Source: Puccinia triticina (Eukaryota > Basidiomycota > Pucciniomycetes > Pucciniales > Pucciniaceae). Taken from it: a DNA stretch of 64,000 bases. Position numbers and translations under genes: made by a program. The stretch spans positions 558,001-622,000 of the forward strand of contig NC_070561.1 of the NCBI RefSeq assembly GCF_026914185.1, written 5' to 3'. Within the stretch, counting starts at the first letter, position 1; each line of letters begins with the position of its first letter. A model generated the notes under the pieces. It saw only the letters and a list, made by a program, of their open reading frames with translations. It searched no databases and was not told where the DNA came from. Below are positions 21,618 through 33,178 of this stretch, in pieces.

Positions 21618-22658
21618 ATGACCAACTGGATGCAGATATTGGGTGTGACCTTGATCCTGTTTAACATCGGCGTTAGCTCAAGCCCAGCTACGGTTGTGGA
21701 TAGGGCACCAAGGTGGGCCATTGTCCACAGTCATTTATCCCTCTTTCTGTTTTGTTCTTGTCTGAAAGCTAATCATCACATTGGCACCGCAGGGTTGACG
21801 GAGGAGACTTTCGCCGCGTTCCCGAATCGATGGGCCGCCGGAAAACTCGGCGAATGATGATGGGCCTAGGGTCCGAGGTAAGTTTGATTCCTCATTGAAA
21901 TCCAAGGTTTCAAGAAAAAATATTATTGGCGCGTTGCTGATTCGCAATTCGGAATTTGATCACTGGTCCGCTTGCGGTGCGTTCAGATCGGTTGGGTCAC
22001 GCCTGAATTTGAAGCCGGGCCGGGTTACTCCCATGTCAAGCGGGAGCGATCACCGGAACACGGAACCGCCGGATCCAAGCCAGACTCCTTCCGAGATTCG
22101 GTAATCGTCCTGAGAAATCACAAGAGATCAGAAAGTCAACAAGCATCCGGCCCTGTAGCAGGAAGCGCCGCATCGAAGTCCGACTCTTTTCGCGATTCAG
22201 TCATTGTCCTGAGGAACCATAAGAGATCAGAGGGAGAAGAAATTATCTCACGGAACGACGCGCTTCAACCAAAAATTGTTGTGAAGAAGACTAGAAGATC
22301 GCCTGCCTCCTCCTCTGAGTCCAACTCATCTGTGCGCGATTCTACCATTGTGCTCAGGCAGCACAAACGATCTGGACCCGATACTCCAAAACACTCAGTA
22401 TCAGATTCCTCGATTGTACTCAAGAAACAGCAGGGCCAGCAACCGGCAAGCACCGCTGCTTCCAAAACATCTGTACAAGATTCTTCGATCGTGCTTAGGA
22501 ACCATAGAAGAGCAGAAGAGCAAGAAGTCGATCAGTCACGAGACGCAAACTTTCAGCCAAAGATTGTGCTGATGGACCACAATCAATCAAAGGCCGATTC
22601 TGTTTCCCAGAGATCCCTGCACGATTCAAGCTCGGAAATTTCACGCGACCAGCATTAG
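21618..22658 (+). CDS. Secreted repeat precursor with Kex2-type sites (KEP-like), 283 aa
   Basis: Three exons (21618-21712, 21793-21877, 21987-22658) joined in phase. Residues 1 to about 22 form a signal peptide (MTNWMQILGVTLILFNIGVSSS). The rest is hydrophilic and contains repeats with core DSxIVLRNHKR: two copies RDSVIVLRNHKRS, then RDSTIVLRQHKRS, SDSSIVLKKQQG (dibasic site lost), QDSSIVLRNHRRA, plus a variant core QPKIVVKKTRR and QPKIVLMDHNQ. Most copies end in KR or RR, and YSHVKR precedes the first, matching cleavage by the Golgi kexin Kex2 followed by trimming. Fungal kexin-processed peptide precursors (for example Ustilago Rep1) have this layout. Predicted products are peptides of roughly 20-45 residues. 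No cysteine-rich or enzymatic domain is present. The family and function are not known to me. Confidence 0.8.
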
Positions 22659-22716
22659 GTAAGTCCGATTTTACTATGGGATGCATATCTGGAAACTGGA
22701 GCTGACAAACTTGCAG
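22659..22716 (+). other. Putative 3'-UTR intron directly after stop codon
   Basis: The stop TAG (22656-22658) is followed at once by gtaagtccg, and ttgcag ends at 22716. If spliced, the exon junction would lie at the stop codon, too close to trigger the usual >50-nt nonsense-decay rule. Confidence 0.5.
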
Positions 22717-24093
22717 TAGTCTAGTCGACGAAATCAAGAACGCTTCTAAATGACATCTGGTATAAGAAGACCCGACATCCTTCGGTGGAAAAACGGATGA
22801 AACGACTTCGAATACCTTTTTCGGAAAGCGCTACTTGTCCTCAAAAGAGCCCACATTTCTTTCTCCCTCAAGGGTATTTGCATCAAAATTTGACAGTCAA
22901 TGTAGAAGAAGCACTTGACTACATAATGTAGGACCTGTTATTAGAACTAATCATTTAAAGACATGCTGGTTCATCATCCATCTCATCATTTTATTTTTGC
23001 TAGAGCTCCGAGCAATAACTCATATCGTACTTGACCACTCTTCTTCCGGAATGTGAAAAGAACATATACTTGCTCTTGAGCCCCATTTACTTGTTTAGAC
23101 CATAACATCTTAAAAATACAATATCAAAATAATAAAAATACACGACAGTTCAAGCTCCAATCTTCACGGGAGGATCTGGGAAAATGTGCTCTCATGATCT
23201 CGTAGAAGGTTTTTTTGTCAGAACAGGGGGGCATGGTTTGAAGATTTGAATGTTCAGCAGCGGGAAATTGGACAACAAGCTAGCAAGATTTGTTGCCGGG
23301 GGATAGCAGGTTTATTTCCTTCACACCGTCAGTGCCGAACGGATGAGAAAGTTACTGGTTCGATCGGTTGCCTTCCGAGTGGTTTTGCTGTTCCGCTATG
23401 GATGCCAGTAGTCCAATGTGTAGGAATACAGACCAAAAAGACCCAGACCACCCAGACCCGCAGCGAAAGCTTGCGCGGTTAAATCCAGACCACCCAGACC
23501 CGCGGCGAAAGCTTGCGCGGGATCGAATCACTTTGTTCAGCAGACTCGCAGCTCTCGGTCCGGTGCCCGGCCCCGGTACCTCCTTCCAGGAGGGTTGCGC
23601 TTGAAGAAAGCCAGTGCATTGCTGGGCTCACAACAAGATTAGGGTGGATAATAATCACAAGACGAGCTCAGGACAGAACATCTACATGTCAAATTATCCA
23701 AACAATCATTTGGATTTGTCTCGAACTTTTGCGTAACCAATCACCACTCAGTGTGCATATAAGCTGCCCTGAATTTTGAAAAAACTTTTGAAGAATAGAA
23801 AAGGACAGGTACTTGCAAGAGCAGGGAGAGTGAGATCACCAAGAAGTTTGACCATATATTATGGCCAAGGGAACAAGAAAGACATTGAAGGTTTCCAAAG
23901 AAGAAGCAATGCTTGATTTGCAAAAAAATAAACCTTCAAATGTTGTGTGACTTTTAATTTGTCCGTGCTTTGAACAATCAAGACAAATAGACTTGTTTCA
24001 ACAAATTCTGCATTCCTATTAAGTATCATTATTGTTATTCTTATTGCTTAATTATGATCCACCTCTGGTGGAATAATATTCATGATCAGTCGG
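22717..24093. other. Intergenic; 42-bp tandem duplication
   Basis: No gene recognised. ccagaccacccagacccgc followed by gcgaaagcttgcgcgg occurs twice, starting at about 23443 and 23485. The 3' UTRs of the two convergent flanking genes must lie here. Confidence 0.5.
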
Positions 24094-25416
24094 TTACTCT
24101 TTAACGTCCAGGAGTTTCACTACCCAGTAGCTAGCAGCAGCAGCTCCTCCACCAACGACAATCGTGGATAAACTTCCTTTGAGGTATCCCATGAAACCAA
24201 TTCGGGCACCAGTGAAGTAAGCCTTGATGAAAAGTAAAGAAAAAAAAATCCGGTTTGTCAATGTCAATGCAATTACGTAGCTTGCTTCCTTCTTTCTGTC
24301 TATTTACCTTGAGTGATCCAAAAACCAACAAAGTTAATACCATAACTCCGATGCTCCAAAATAGGGCAACATTTGCTTTCTCGACAAAGAAGTAGGGTGC
24401 CTGTTGATAACAAGAAAATATGTAGATACTGTTAGTCAACGAACTTTCCAAAAAGCCAAACAAAAATAGAAAAGTTATTCACCATAGGAATAAGCCCTCC
24501 AATGAAGTAAGAAAACCCAATTGTAAATGCCGAGAGGTACATCTGATATTTTGAAACTTCTTCCACGCCTTCACCATACTTAAGGAGAAATTGTGTCATG
24601 CCTAGACCCAAAGATTCTGATTCAAATCCGCTGAGTTGTATAGTTTCCTCGTCCGCACTTTTTTCGCGTGAAATTGAGTCGTAATGAGGCGTCCTTCTTG
24701 AAAATAGCTTCAGGAAAATGGATACGAGTGCACTCTTCTTCCAGCTTGATGACATGTTTTCCTGATCACAGGAGGCCGTTCTGAGATATTCAAATTTTAA
24801 CAAGTCATTGCTAACCATACCGCAAAGACTTTGACTGATACCAAAGGGTTGCAAGATTTCTTGCACCTGTCGATCCATCGCGTTCGAGCAAGAGTGTGCT
24901 ACTCGTTTTCGAATGAGTCTTTGTCGATATCTGAATTGGTCACGGTCGGCTTCAGAGGCAAGGTATCCCCCGACTCCCATCGAGATGGCCCCGGAAATTA
25001 GCTATCGTAATTATAAAGTGATAGGACATTTTTGTATAAGCTTTGAGCCGAACCCAGGAAACAAGAGGGAATTGCGTACCTCTGCCATTCCAGCCACAAC
25101 GACCAGCCGCGAGGAGCCTAAGGATGATAATCCGGCAGTAAGCCCGAAGGGTACTGTCAAGCCATCACTTAGTCCTATAATTCTGCAAAACGAAAGCAAT
25201 CACGGAATGATTTATTGACAAAAAGACTGTCAGTTTCCTTGAGGTAAAGACAGGAAGAAATCACAAGACTGACATGTTTCGAACTAAGTCAATATCAATC
25301 AATGTTCTTTCCTCGTCTGAGCCTGGTGCTCGGCAAGTACATAGCCGTTCATCACATGTGTTTTGGGCGCAGCCCTCTGCTTCAATGGTCGGGAGTGGTT
25401 CCTTCAAGGCACCCAT
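24094..25416 (-). CDS. CCC1: Ccc1/VIT1-family vacuolar Fe/Mn transporter, 5 exons, 328 aa
   Basis: Imports cytosolic Fe(II)/Mn(II) into the vacuole. Family hallmarks: IGLSDGLTVPFGLTAGLSSLG in TM1, then MAELISGAISMGVGGYLASEAD (TM2 and the acidic metal-binding region), a long cytosolic loop, MTQFLLKYGEGVEE, FSYFIGGLIPM, a fourth segment VALFWSIGVMVLTLLVFGSLK and the last GFMGYLKGSLSTIVVGGGAAA. Exons (5' to 3'): 25416-25274, 25182-25080, 25001-24483, 24400-24308, 24222-24094, all in phase. The start was chosen at MGALKEPLP; upstream codons in the same frame lack family similarity. The loop between the two halves (about residues 100-190) is longer and more Ser/Glu-rich than in yeast. Confidence 0.92.
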
Positions 25417-27412
25417 CTGATGATATATGAACTTTGTGGTAGAGCGCTGAGTCGAAGGCGAGGGATGAGGTGAAAGCGACTGGCGAGCACAAAGATGGAA
25501 GGAGAAGACTGAGAGGGCCATGGCCCCATATAAAGGATTGTTTTCGAGTTCACCGACAATCTGTGCGTGCGGTTGCCGATTCGGCTGGGAGGCAGCAACG
25601 AGGCTAGTCCGCCAGCAATCACCGGAGACCGTCCAATAAGCACGATGCCGCGCCGAAGACCAACCAGCAACGGACACATCAACGGGACCAACATCAGAAT
25701 TGGAGGGACGAGGTTCTGCGGGCACTTCCACTCTGAGGCTAAGTCGTCCTGGCCTGAATCGGCTGGTTGAGGTGCCCAGGCGGGAGTGGCGGTCACAATG
25801 CGCCGACCCTACGAAAAATGACCAAAACATCGTTGCTGGCCGGTAAAGTCAAGGTGCTGATTATTGACAATGATGACAGGCAAGCTTCTGCAATCAAAGT
25901 AGTACCTGCATCCTAGTCAATGTCCGTCAATGTCCGTCATTGCAGCCTGAAAGACTTCGCTCGTCCCATATGACGCAAAAGGTCTCTTCAAAGCCCTCCC
26001 TCCGCACATCCAGTGCACCCGATACCACAGCCTTGCCGGTCGATTCGGCACCCTACCCTCCGAGGCTCGAGCTAGAGGTGACCTGCTGGACAAATCCAAA
26101 TCCCCAGCTGGCCAACGATCCTGCTCCGTTTGACGACAAATCCTCGATGATCATGGGCGTCAGACATAAGCTACGAATCAGTTCAATACCACCCCGAGAG
26201 CATCCTTTCTAAAGAGGGCAAACCCTTCCTATTGAATTTTTTGAATCTTCGAGGCGGTGCATTCATCAAGGCGCACCCTTTTCTGGGGACTTTCCCGCCC
26301 CCACCCCCTTCAGCCAAAGGGCCTGCCTGGAACCCTTGCAAGATTCAATGGGAACCAATTCATCTCAAGAATTTTGTATCTGGTGTCCGGCCTACCTCTG
26401 TCTCCCTCATGACCTACAAGTTGTCACAGGAGGGTAATGGTCCAAAATCCATGATATTGGGCTGTTTTTTTTTTTTCAACAAAAAACATTGCCTTTCTAA
26501 CTTCACAATAATTGACAGATGACCTCTTGTATGAATATGAGGCTCCCTGTGGACTTAAACCTGACAGACACAGGGGCAACATCCATATAGCATGAACAAT
26601 AAAGGTGTAATCAATAATTATAGTACAAAATGTTTGTTTTGAGCTGAATGTGACTCAAAGATGGCAAACTGTGTAGGTTCTATCCCGGACTGTTTGACAT
26701 ATGCCAAAAATTGGATTTGGCAATTTTTTGGGTACATTGATCATAAAGATCAGTTAGTTTGTGTGACTTCCAAAGTGGTAAATGACACCCAGGAGAAAGC
26801 AATTAATCAGATTATAAATATGAGGATGTGAGTATCACAGAGTGATGTAATCTTGCTTCAGTTTGGCACAAAGAGAATTCAATCCCTCAGGCATACAATG
26901 GACTGAGGAAACATGGCTTGGAATTTGATTTACTTTGGTAAATTTGGTGACCATGTAACACTTTTTTGGCTTGCTTGGCTACAAGTGCATCTGTAGTCAT
27001 GTTGAGTTTGATCAGATATCCCACACAGACAGTAAGGATGGACTGGAGGTAAGATTCACATCAGGATAATTCACTCCTGAATACATACTGGAAGAAATAT
27101 TACTTCCAACAGGTCTCATGATGAGTTACGCATGAGGATAAAGATGAGTTGCAGTTGAAATCAGCACTGACATATGATTAACATCAGACAGGTTGTATGA
27201 CTGAATTATGGTCTGGAACTCTCTGGAAAGTGTAACCATTCCCCCCCTGGTGAATTTTCAATGCAGAAGCTCTGTCAGCCTTAGAGATACATCAAGTATC
27301 CAAAAAGACTGCAATAACATAGGAAATAATGATAATTAGTGAATTATTATTGCAGAATCAGATTCCTCATCATAAATTAAGGGGGGTCAACCACTTAAAG
27401 TAATGCCTTATT
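25417..27412. other. Intergenic, no gene recognised
   Basis: Contains the CCC1 promoter region and AT-rich DNA. ORFs at 25404-25830 (minus) and 25940-26212 (plus) have no domain. 26520-27400 is AT-rich with no coding signal. Confidence 0.4.
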
Positions 27413-28134
27413 TGTGAGAATTCCAACTTAGGTGAACAGTGTTGTTCTCACAAGTTGAGAAAGACACTGGGAACTAAATCAGCTGCAGAAACAGGTAAGC
27501 AAAGCAAACCATTTCCGCAGTCCAAAATCAGCGCCGCGGGGGTTGAAACTGAATTCATCTTCTTGATGACAGCAGGGACATTACACGCAAGCAGCAAGAT
27601 TAGGCTTCAGGAGAACTCCGGCCCAAGATCACTCATTGAGAGAATTCAGGCTAGCACCAAAGGTAAGCGGCCGTATTCAAACTTAAGAGAGTAGATCAGA
27701 AAGGAGCTAACACCCTTTTCTGTCAATCTAGACGAAGCAGTCAAAGAGAGACAGGCCAATCACACCAATACCTCTTGAAGAGCAGGGAAAAATATTGGTA
27801 AGTGAATTGCGCTCCAGGCATTGAAAGCAACAACCAAGTGCAGCTGCTGAAGCAACATAAATACAACTTAGATAACGTTGCAAATCTTCTGCACCAAATC
27901 GCCGACGCCAAGTGAAAAATCACCTGAGTCAAAAGACCACTTTGAGTAAAGCAAACGCAAACCTCAGGATAGGCAAAAGAGATAGTAGCAAGAGCTAATG
28001 CTGAACTCTTGTTTGAAGCAGATTAGCGCAACCATTGACAAAGACTGGTTTCCACTTTACACTCTTCTATCTCAATCTCTATCCACTAGTAGAGAGCGGC
28101 CAATGTTCTGCTCTTAGTCCTTTGAATTTTTTCA
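27413..28134 (+). repeat. 5' LTR
   Basis: TGTGAGAATTCC...GAATTTTTTCA, next to TTATT. Related LTRs in inverted orientation occur at 33179-33931 and 62632-63426, sharing a block around gctgcggaa(a/t)caggtaagc and another around gataacgttgc...cgccgacgccaagtga. Confidence 0.9.
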
Positions 28135-28193
28135 GATTTACAGTCTGGAGGCAACAAACACAACCTCAGGAGCAAAAGACTAGGAGCAGGATA

Positions 28194-29671
28194 TGGAAAT
28201 GGCCAACCATGACAGCGACTTGAGTGACTCTTCAGTTGGAGGGAAACTGACGATGAAAGTGCCACAGTTCACAGGAGAAAACTTTGAAATCTGGGAGAAA
28301 AAGATTTGAATGGCACTATCAGAATTCAATCTCAAGAACTTCATTGACAATCCCCCCTTGCCGGACATGACAAGAAGGACAAAGGTGAAGGCGCAAAAAG
28401 CTGCAAATCTTCTATGCGCAAATCTTACGGACGGAGTATTCAACACTATTGTAAAGAAGGAAAACTCAAAGAATCCCTATGAGTTATGGCAGATGTTCAA
28501 GTCTGTATAGGCCTCCGACTCAATCCTCGCAAGCTATGAAGTCTAGGCAAAATGGGAAGATACTCAGTTCAATGATGACATGGCCTCGTACATCATTGGT
28601 ATTGAAGAATGTCTGGCAAAATTTGACTCGTTGGGCATGATAGTTCCAGACTTTGTTATATGCTGCAGCATCATCAGCAGAATAACAAAAAAGAGACCTT
28701 TTCTAATGCAAAGTCTTTTTGGCGATCTGAACTCCCTTGGCAAACCAAAGTTCATCATCAATTGTCTTCGGGAGGTTGGGTGGTTTGAGAGAACAAACAA
28801 ACACAAGTCGAGCGAAATCTCTGGAAGTAACCCCTCATCAACCGCTTTGATCACTGACGTTGGAGGCTCTGGACCAAGGAAGAAGCGCACCTATACGCCA
28901 ATAACTTGTCCTGGCAACAAACACAATCCGGACGCGAAGCACTCAGCAGACAAATGCTGGACCTTGCATCCAAATCTGTACCAACAACACTTGGAAAAGC
29001 AAAAGAAGAAGGGGTCGTCCTATCACACTACAGCTCAACAACCAACAAGGGAGCCAGAAGACAAAAACATCAGGCCGTCATTCAGTTATCTCTCCGGCAC
29101 AAGCGCAGTAAAATCACAGACAACCATACTTGACTCGGGGGCAAGTAATCACATGCTCACCTCACTCGGCTACTTCAAGCAAACCAGTCAGGTCAGGATT
29201 GACGTTGTGACTGGGAGTGGCTCAGGCGAACTTGTTGCAACTGCTCGGGGCAATGCTGTATTACCCTTGGCAAATGGAGGATCGCTCACGCTCAAGGATG
29301 CACTCTACGTGCCCAACCTGACTAGGAACCTAGTGTCATTCATACAACTAATGAAAAGCAAGGCACTCATCCAAGAAGGACCAAGCGGGTTTGCGGTGAA
29401 AATAGACAACGGAAAACCTTTTGGAGTCAACACCAGCAATGATCTCCTAGAGATCAAGGGTGTTTTGGATCCAATAAATCTGGCAATCGGTCTAATGGCG
29501 ACACCAACATTGCAACCCTTGGACTTTGTCAAATGGCATAACCGACTGGGGCATGCTTGTGCATCAAGAATAGCGACAGCGGTGCCGGCAGCTCTTGACT
29601 TGAAGAAAACTCACGCGTGTAGCGCCTGCATGCAGGGGAAGATCACTAGACCACTTCAAATTGGCGGCTGA
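28194..29671 (+). pseudogene. copia gag, zinc knuckle, protease, pre-integrase (broken)
   Basis: Gag starts near MEMANHDSDLSDSS and reads KVPQFTGENFEIWEKKI before a TGA (about 28306); the frame reopens at MALSEFNLKNFIDNP. Further stops occur at about 28508 and 28543. Then a zinc-knuckle-like cluster (CPGNKHNPDAKHSADKC), the protease motif TTILDSGASNHM and the pre-integrase motif WHNRLGHACASRI ... CSACMQGK. The frame is lost again at 29669. Several lesions look like C-to-T or G-to-A changes, for example TGG to TAG. Confidence 0.88.
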
Positions 29672-30583
29672 CCCACTTGAAATCGTACACAGCGATCTAG
29701 TTGGACCAATCTCTCCATCCACGAATGGGGGAGCGCACTATCTTCTTAGTTTACGCTAGTCGACCAATACACTATAGAACAAAAAGACGCAGAGGGTCTT
29801 TGACAAGACCAGCAAGTGTGAGTACAGCACACAAGAGACTAAGAAGAGACCAGCGACAAGGCACACCTAGATGTGCGGAGTTGAGGGTTGAAACAGGATG
29901 AGAAAACTGAATGAAGAAAAGAGAAATAGGATCCGGTACAACAAAGACTATTTGACAAGATCATTTAGGTTTCACATCTAGGTTACAACTCTAACTCTCA
30001 CTACACAACCGGTTGAAGAGTATGCTTCTACTGAGATACTTCAATATACACCGGCTACATACATACTTCAATCCTTAAAGAAAAGAGTCAGGCTGTAGAA
30101 GCAATACAACAATTCAAACGCTTGTACAAAAATCAAACAGGAAAACAGATGAAGAAGCTGGTGACGGATGGCGGTGGCTAATTCTGCAACAAACAGCTAG
30201 GGAGTCTGCTTCAAGAGGCAGGTATCCAACATAATGTTTCACCTCCGTACACGCCACAAAACAATGGGCTGGCGGAGAGAGCAAACAGAACGGTCATTGA
30301 CATGACCAGATGCATGATGATGCAAGCCAACATGGCCCCCAAATGGTGGGCAGAAGCAGTGAAGACAGCAACCGCAACAACTAATTGCTTACCGTCCCTG
30401 GCAAAAAGCAAAAAGTTGCCGTTGGGACTCCTCTTCAAGACAATTCCAAACATTAATTTCTTCCGTCCTTTTGGCTGTCGCGTGTGGGTGGTCAAATCAA
30501 AGCAACACCAAACGGAGAAGTTTGGATCTGTCTCATGGGAGGGTGTGCTGATTGGATACAAGAATGATTATTTGTTGACTTGA
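29672..30583 (+). pseudogene. copia integrase core (broken, split by solo LTR)
   Basis: VHSDLVGPISPSTNGGAHY precedes the 29773-30046 insertion; the core resumes at SILKEKSQAVEAIQQFKRLY. The second catalytic block reads TDGGG-stop-FCNK, with a TAA where DGGGEF has its Glu (about 30181). It continues with PPYTPQNNGLAERANRTVID, the third acid, and FRPFGCRVWVVK. Confidence 0.85.
29773..30046 (-). repeat. 274-bp solo LTR with TA...TA ends, TSD TACAC
   Basis: Flanked by TACAC (29768-29772 and 30047-30051). On the minus strand it begins TATTGAAGTATCTC and ends TTGTTCTATA, sharing the TATTGA start with the 7153-10914 element. Removing it and one TACAC reconnects VDQYT to GYIHTSILKE. Confidence 0.8.
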
Positions 30584-30671
30584 AGACAAGCAGATCCTAA
30601 CCGTCAAGCATGCTCATTTTGACAAGCAAACCTTTCTGGAGTGTGCAGCGCTAAGGAAGAGCTTCAACCTG

Positions 30672-33178
30672 TTGAATGGCAACAGGCTTCTGAGTTTCAA
30701 CTCGGAGATTGAGATGCCGTTTCAGGAAGAAGAAGATTTGCCTGAGGATACAGTGAATGCGGAAGAAGATGATGCGGATGAGCAAGTCAAGATGGAGAAT
30801 ATCCTGGCTAACCTGAACCCAGGTAGGACACTGGACAAAACCGACAAGACAGAAATTCAGGACAACAATTCTCACCAATCACTGCCAGCAAGGGCTGTCA
30901 TTGGAGGAATCAACACTAGAAACATAGTTGAAGGAAGGCAAGAGCGGAAGCAGGCCTACACCGTATCAGTCTCAATCAAGCCACGGAACCATAAGCAAGC
31001 AATGACATGTCCTGAAAATCTCAGCTGGAAGGAAGCTGAGCTCAAGAAAATCAACAACATGAACAAGCACCAAGTCTGGATTGTTTGGGTGCAGGTGGCA
31101 AGTGACGATCCAATCCCTTTGACATGGGCTTATTGTAAGAAATTGGGATCGGAGAATCAAGTGATTGAGTTCAAAGCGCGCATCTGCGCTCAAGGTTTCA
31201 AGCAGACACACCAGGGGAGATGTGTTCCCACTCCCCAGGGAGTGCCTTACTGTAAATTTTTTCCATAACTGTGCTGGAGGCCTTTGGTAAAGAAATATTG
31301 AATAGGTATGAACAAGACTGGAAGTCAGCTTGAAATCAGTTGGAAATCATCCTGAAATAAACCATAAATTGCCAAGGAATAATCCAGAACTCATCTGGAA
31401 TTCATCCAGAACTCATCCAAAATATAGGCCTTTCTTGGCTCCATGACCAGTGTGTCCTTTTCATGGGGATGTGAAAGGCGCAGTATGTCATATTGTCCCC
31501 CTAATGTACTCGCGTAAATCAGGGGGACAATTGGTGTCTCAACACAAAGTTTTTACTTTTCATGTGGCTGCGAAAGGCCCATCCTGTGATATTTCCACCT
31601 CAATGTACGCGCGTACATTAGGGTGACTATTAGCAAAGTGCAAAAAAGTTCACTTTCATGTGCACATGTGGATTTTGAAAAGCAAAAAAAAAACAAAAAA
31701 TCACACAATCATTTTTGTGAAGAGGCCAGGATATGTGGCCAAACTGGGGTGGCACTGCAATCCAACCTTGACTTACCTCAGACTTTCACCCCAATACAAT
31801 AGTTTTTCACCATTTTTGTAGCCAAATTCAAATTAATTACAGCATTTCCAAGAAAATGGGTTTCACTCATTTTACTGAAACATTACCACATTCCAAAATT
31901 CTAAACCCAATAATACCAAGTTGAATTTTACTTTAATTTTGTACATGAGGGCATATAATGTGAATTACAAGAAACTCATTTTTTTTACAGGAATTACATT
32001 CAAGAATGGCAATTTTGCTTTCCTATCCTTCGACATCATCAAACAGGAGCAATTGATGAGTTGGACTTGGGTGAAATATCATTTCATCATATTTTTTCCT
32101 CTAGTTGTACCTAGAAAACAAAAGAATTCTACAAAACATTGTGTTGACTCCCAAATCAATTCTGACTGACTTTTGACTCACTTCTGCATCCACTTCAATT
32201 CATTTGAGGATGAGTTACTGATGCACATCAGGCTCACATCCGACCAAAACTCATATCAAATTCAGCTCTGGCACTCCCTGGGGAGTGGGAACATATCTCC
32301 CCTGGTGACACATGGACTCAAATTTGAGGCAAAATATGCCCCGACTGGAAAACCAGCCTCACTGCAATTCCTGCTCTTGTTTGCGGTCAACAATGGTCTA
32401 AAAATTCATCAGCTCAACGTGAGGAGCGCATTCCTCACTTTTCCACTGGAAGATAAAGTGACCCTCTTACCACTGCCAGGCCTTGAATGTCCTCCGAGCT
32501 TGGTGCTGGAGCTCAAAAAGGCTATTTATGGGTTGAAACAAGCCCCGCTAGTCTGGTACAAATGTCTGTTGTCATATCTACTCACCCTGGGCTTCAAGGC
32601 GGCCTTATCCGATCCGTGTGTCTTCTGGCAAATGGCGTCGGCAGGGAGACCGGCTACTTGGATCTTCGCCCATGTGGACGACCTAGTCATCATTAGTGAT
32701 CATCCGGAAATCTTCAAATCAGAAATGGAAAAGGAGTTTGAAATAAAATATATGGGTCAAGCGGAGTTTCTGTTAGGTATGAACATCAACAGATTCAACA
32801 ATGGAATTCAAATCAATCAGACACAATATATCGACCGTAAATTGCAAGAATTTGGTCTAGAGGGTCTCCATCCGTCATCATGCCCCTTGAATCCAAGAGA
32901 ATATCTCAGAAAGGCAACGCAAGCAGAAATCAAGTCCTTTCAGGAAGTAGGCGTGAACTACAGGGCGCTGGTCGGGTCTCTCAACTACCTGAGTATCTTG
33001 ACTTGTCCAGACATAGCGTACACAGTCAGTACCCTGTCACAATATCTTGAAACACCCGGAATCAAGCATTATCAGGCTGCTGTACAAGTATTTAGATATC
33101 TAAAAGTGACTCGAGAAATCGGCTTAACCTACGCAAGGCAAGATTTGTCAGAAATTCAAGCCTTTGTTGATTTGGACT
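30672..33178 (+). pseudogene. copia reverse transcriptase, split by TIR element
   Basis: The first part ends ARICAQGFKQT (31208) and the second begins HGLKFEAKYAPTGKPASLQF (32311); the insert between is 31209-32307. The remainder has the catalytic box FAHVDDLVII, KAIYGLKQAPLVW and MGQAEFLLGMNI, reading to AFVDLD at the next insertion. The RT domain itself is open apart from the insertion. Confidence 0.88.
31209..32307. mobile_element. 1099-bp non-autonomous TIR element (CACTA-like), TSD ACA
   Basis: Ends CACCAGGGGAGATRTGTTCC as 38-bp terminal inverted repeats with one mismatch, flanked by ACA (31206-31208, 32308-32310). CAC termini and a 3-bp duplication fit the CACTA/EnSpm group. The interior is AT-rich and has no coding frame. 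The TIR itself contains a palindrome (cactccccagggagtg). A truncated, inverted second copy lies at 58550-58946. Confidence 0.85.

Noticed and set aside
25417..25830. Upstream extension of the CCC1 reading frame
   Set aside because: The frame is open but has no similarity to the family; the internal Met at 25416 gives a normal-length protein.
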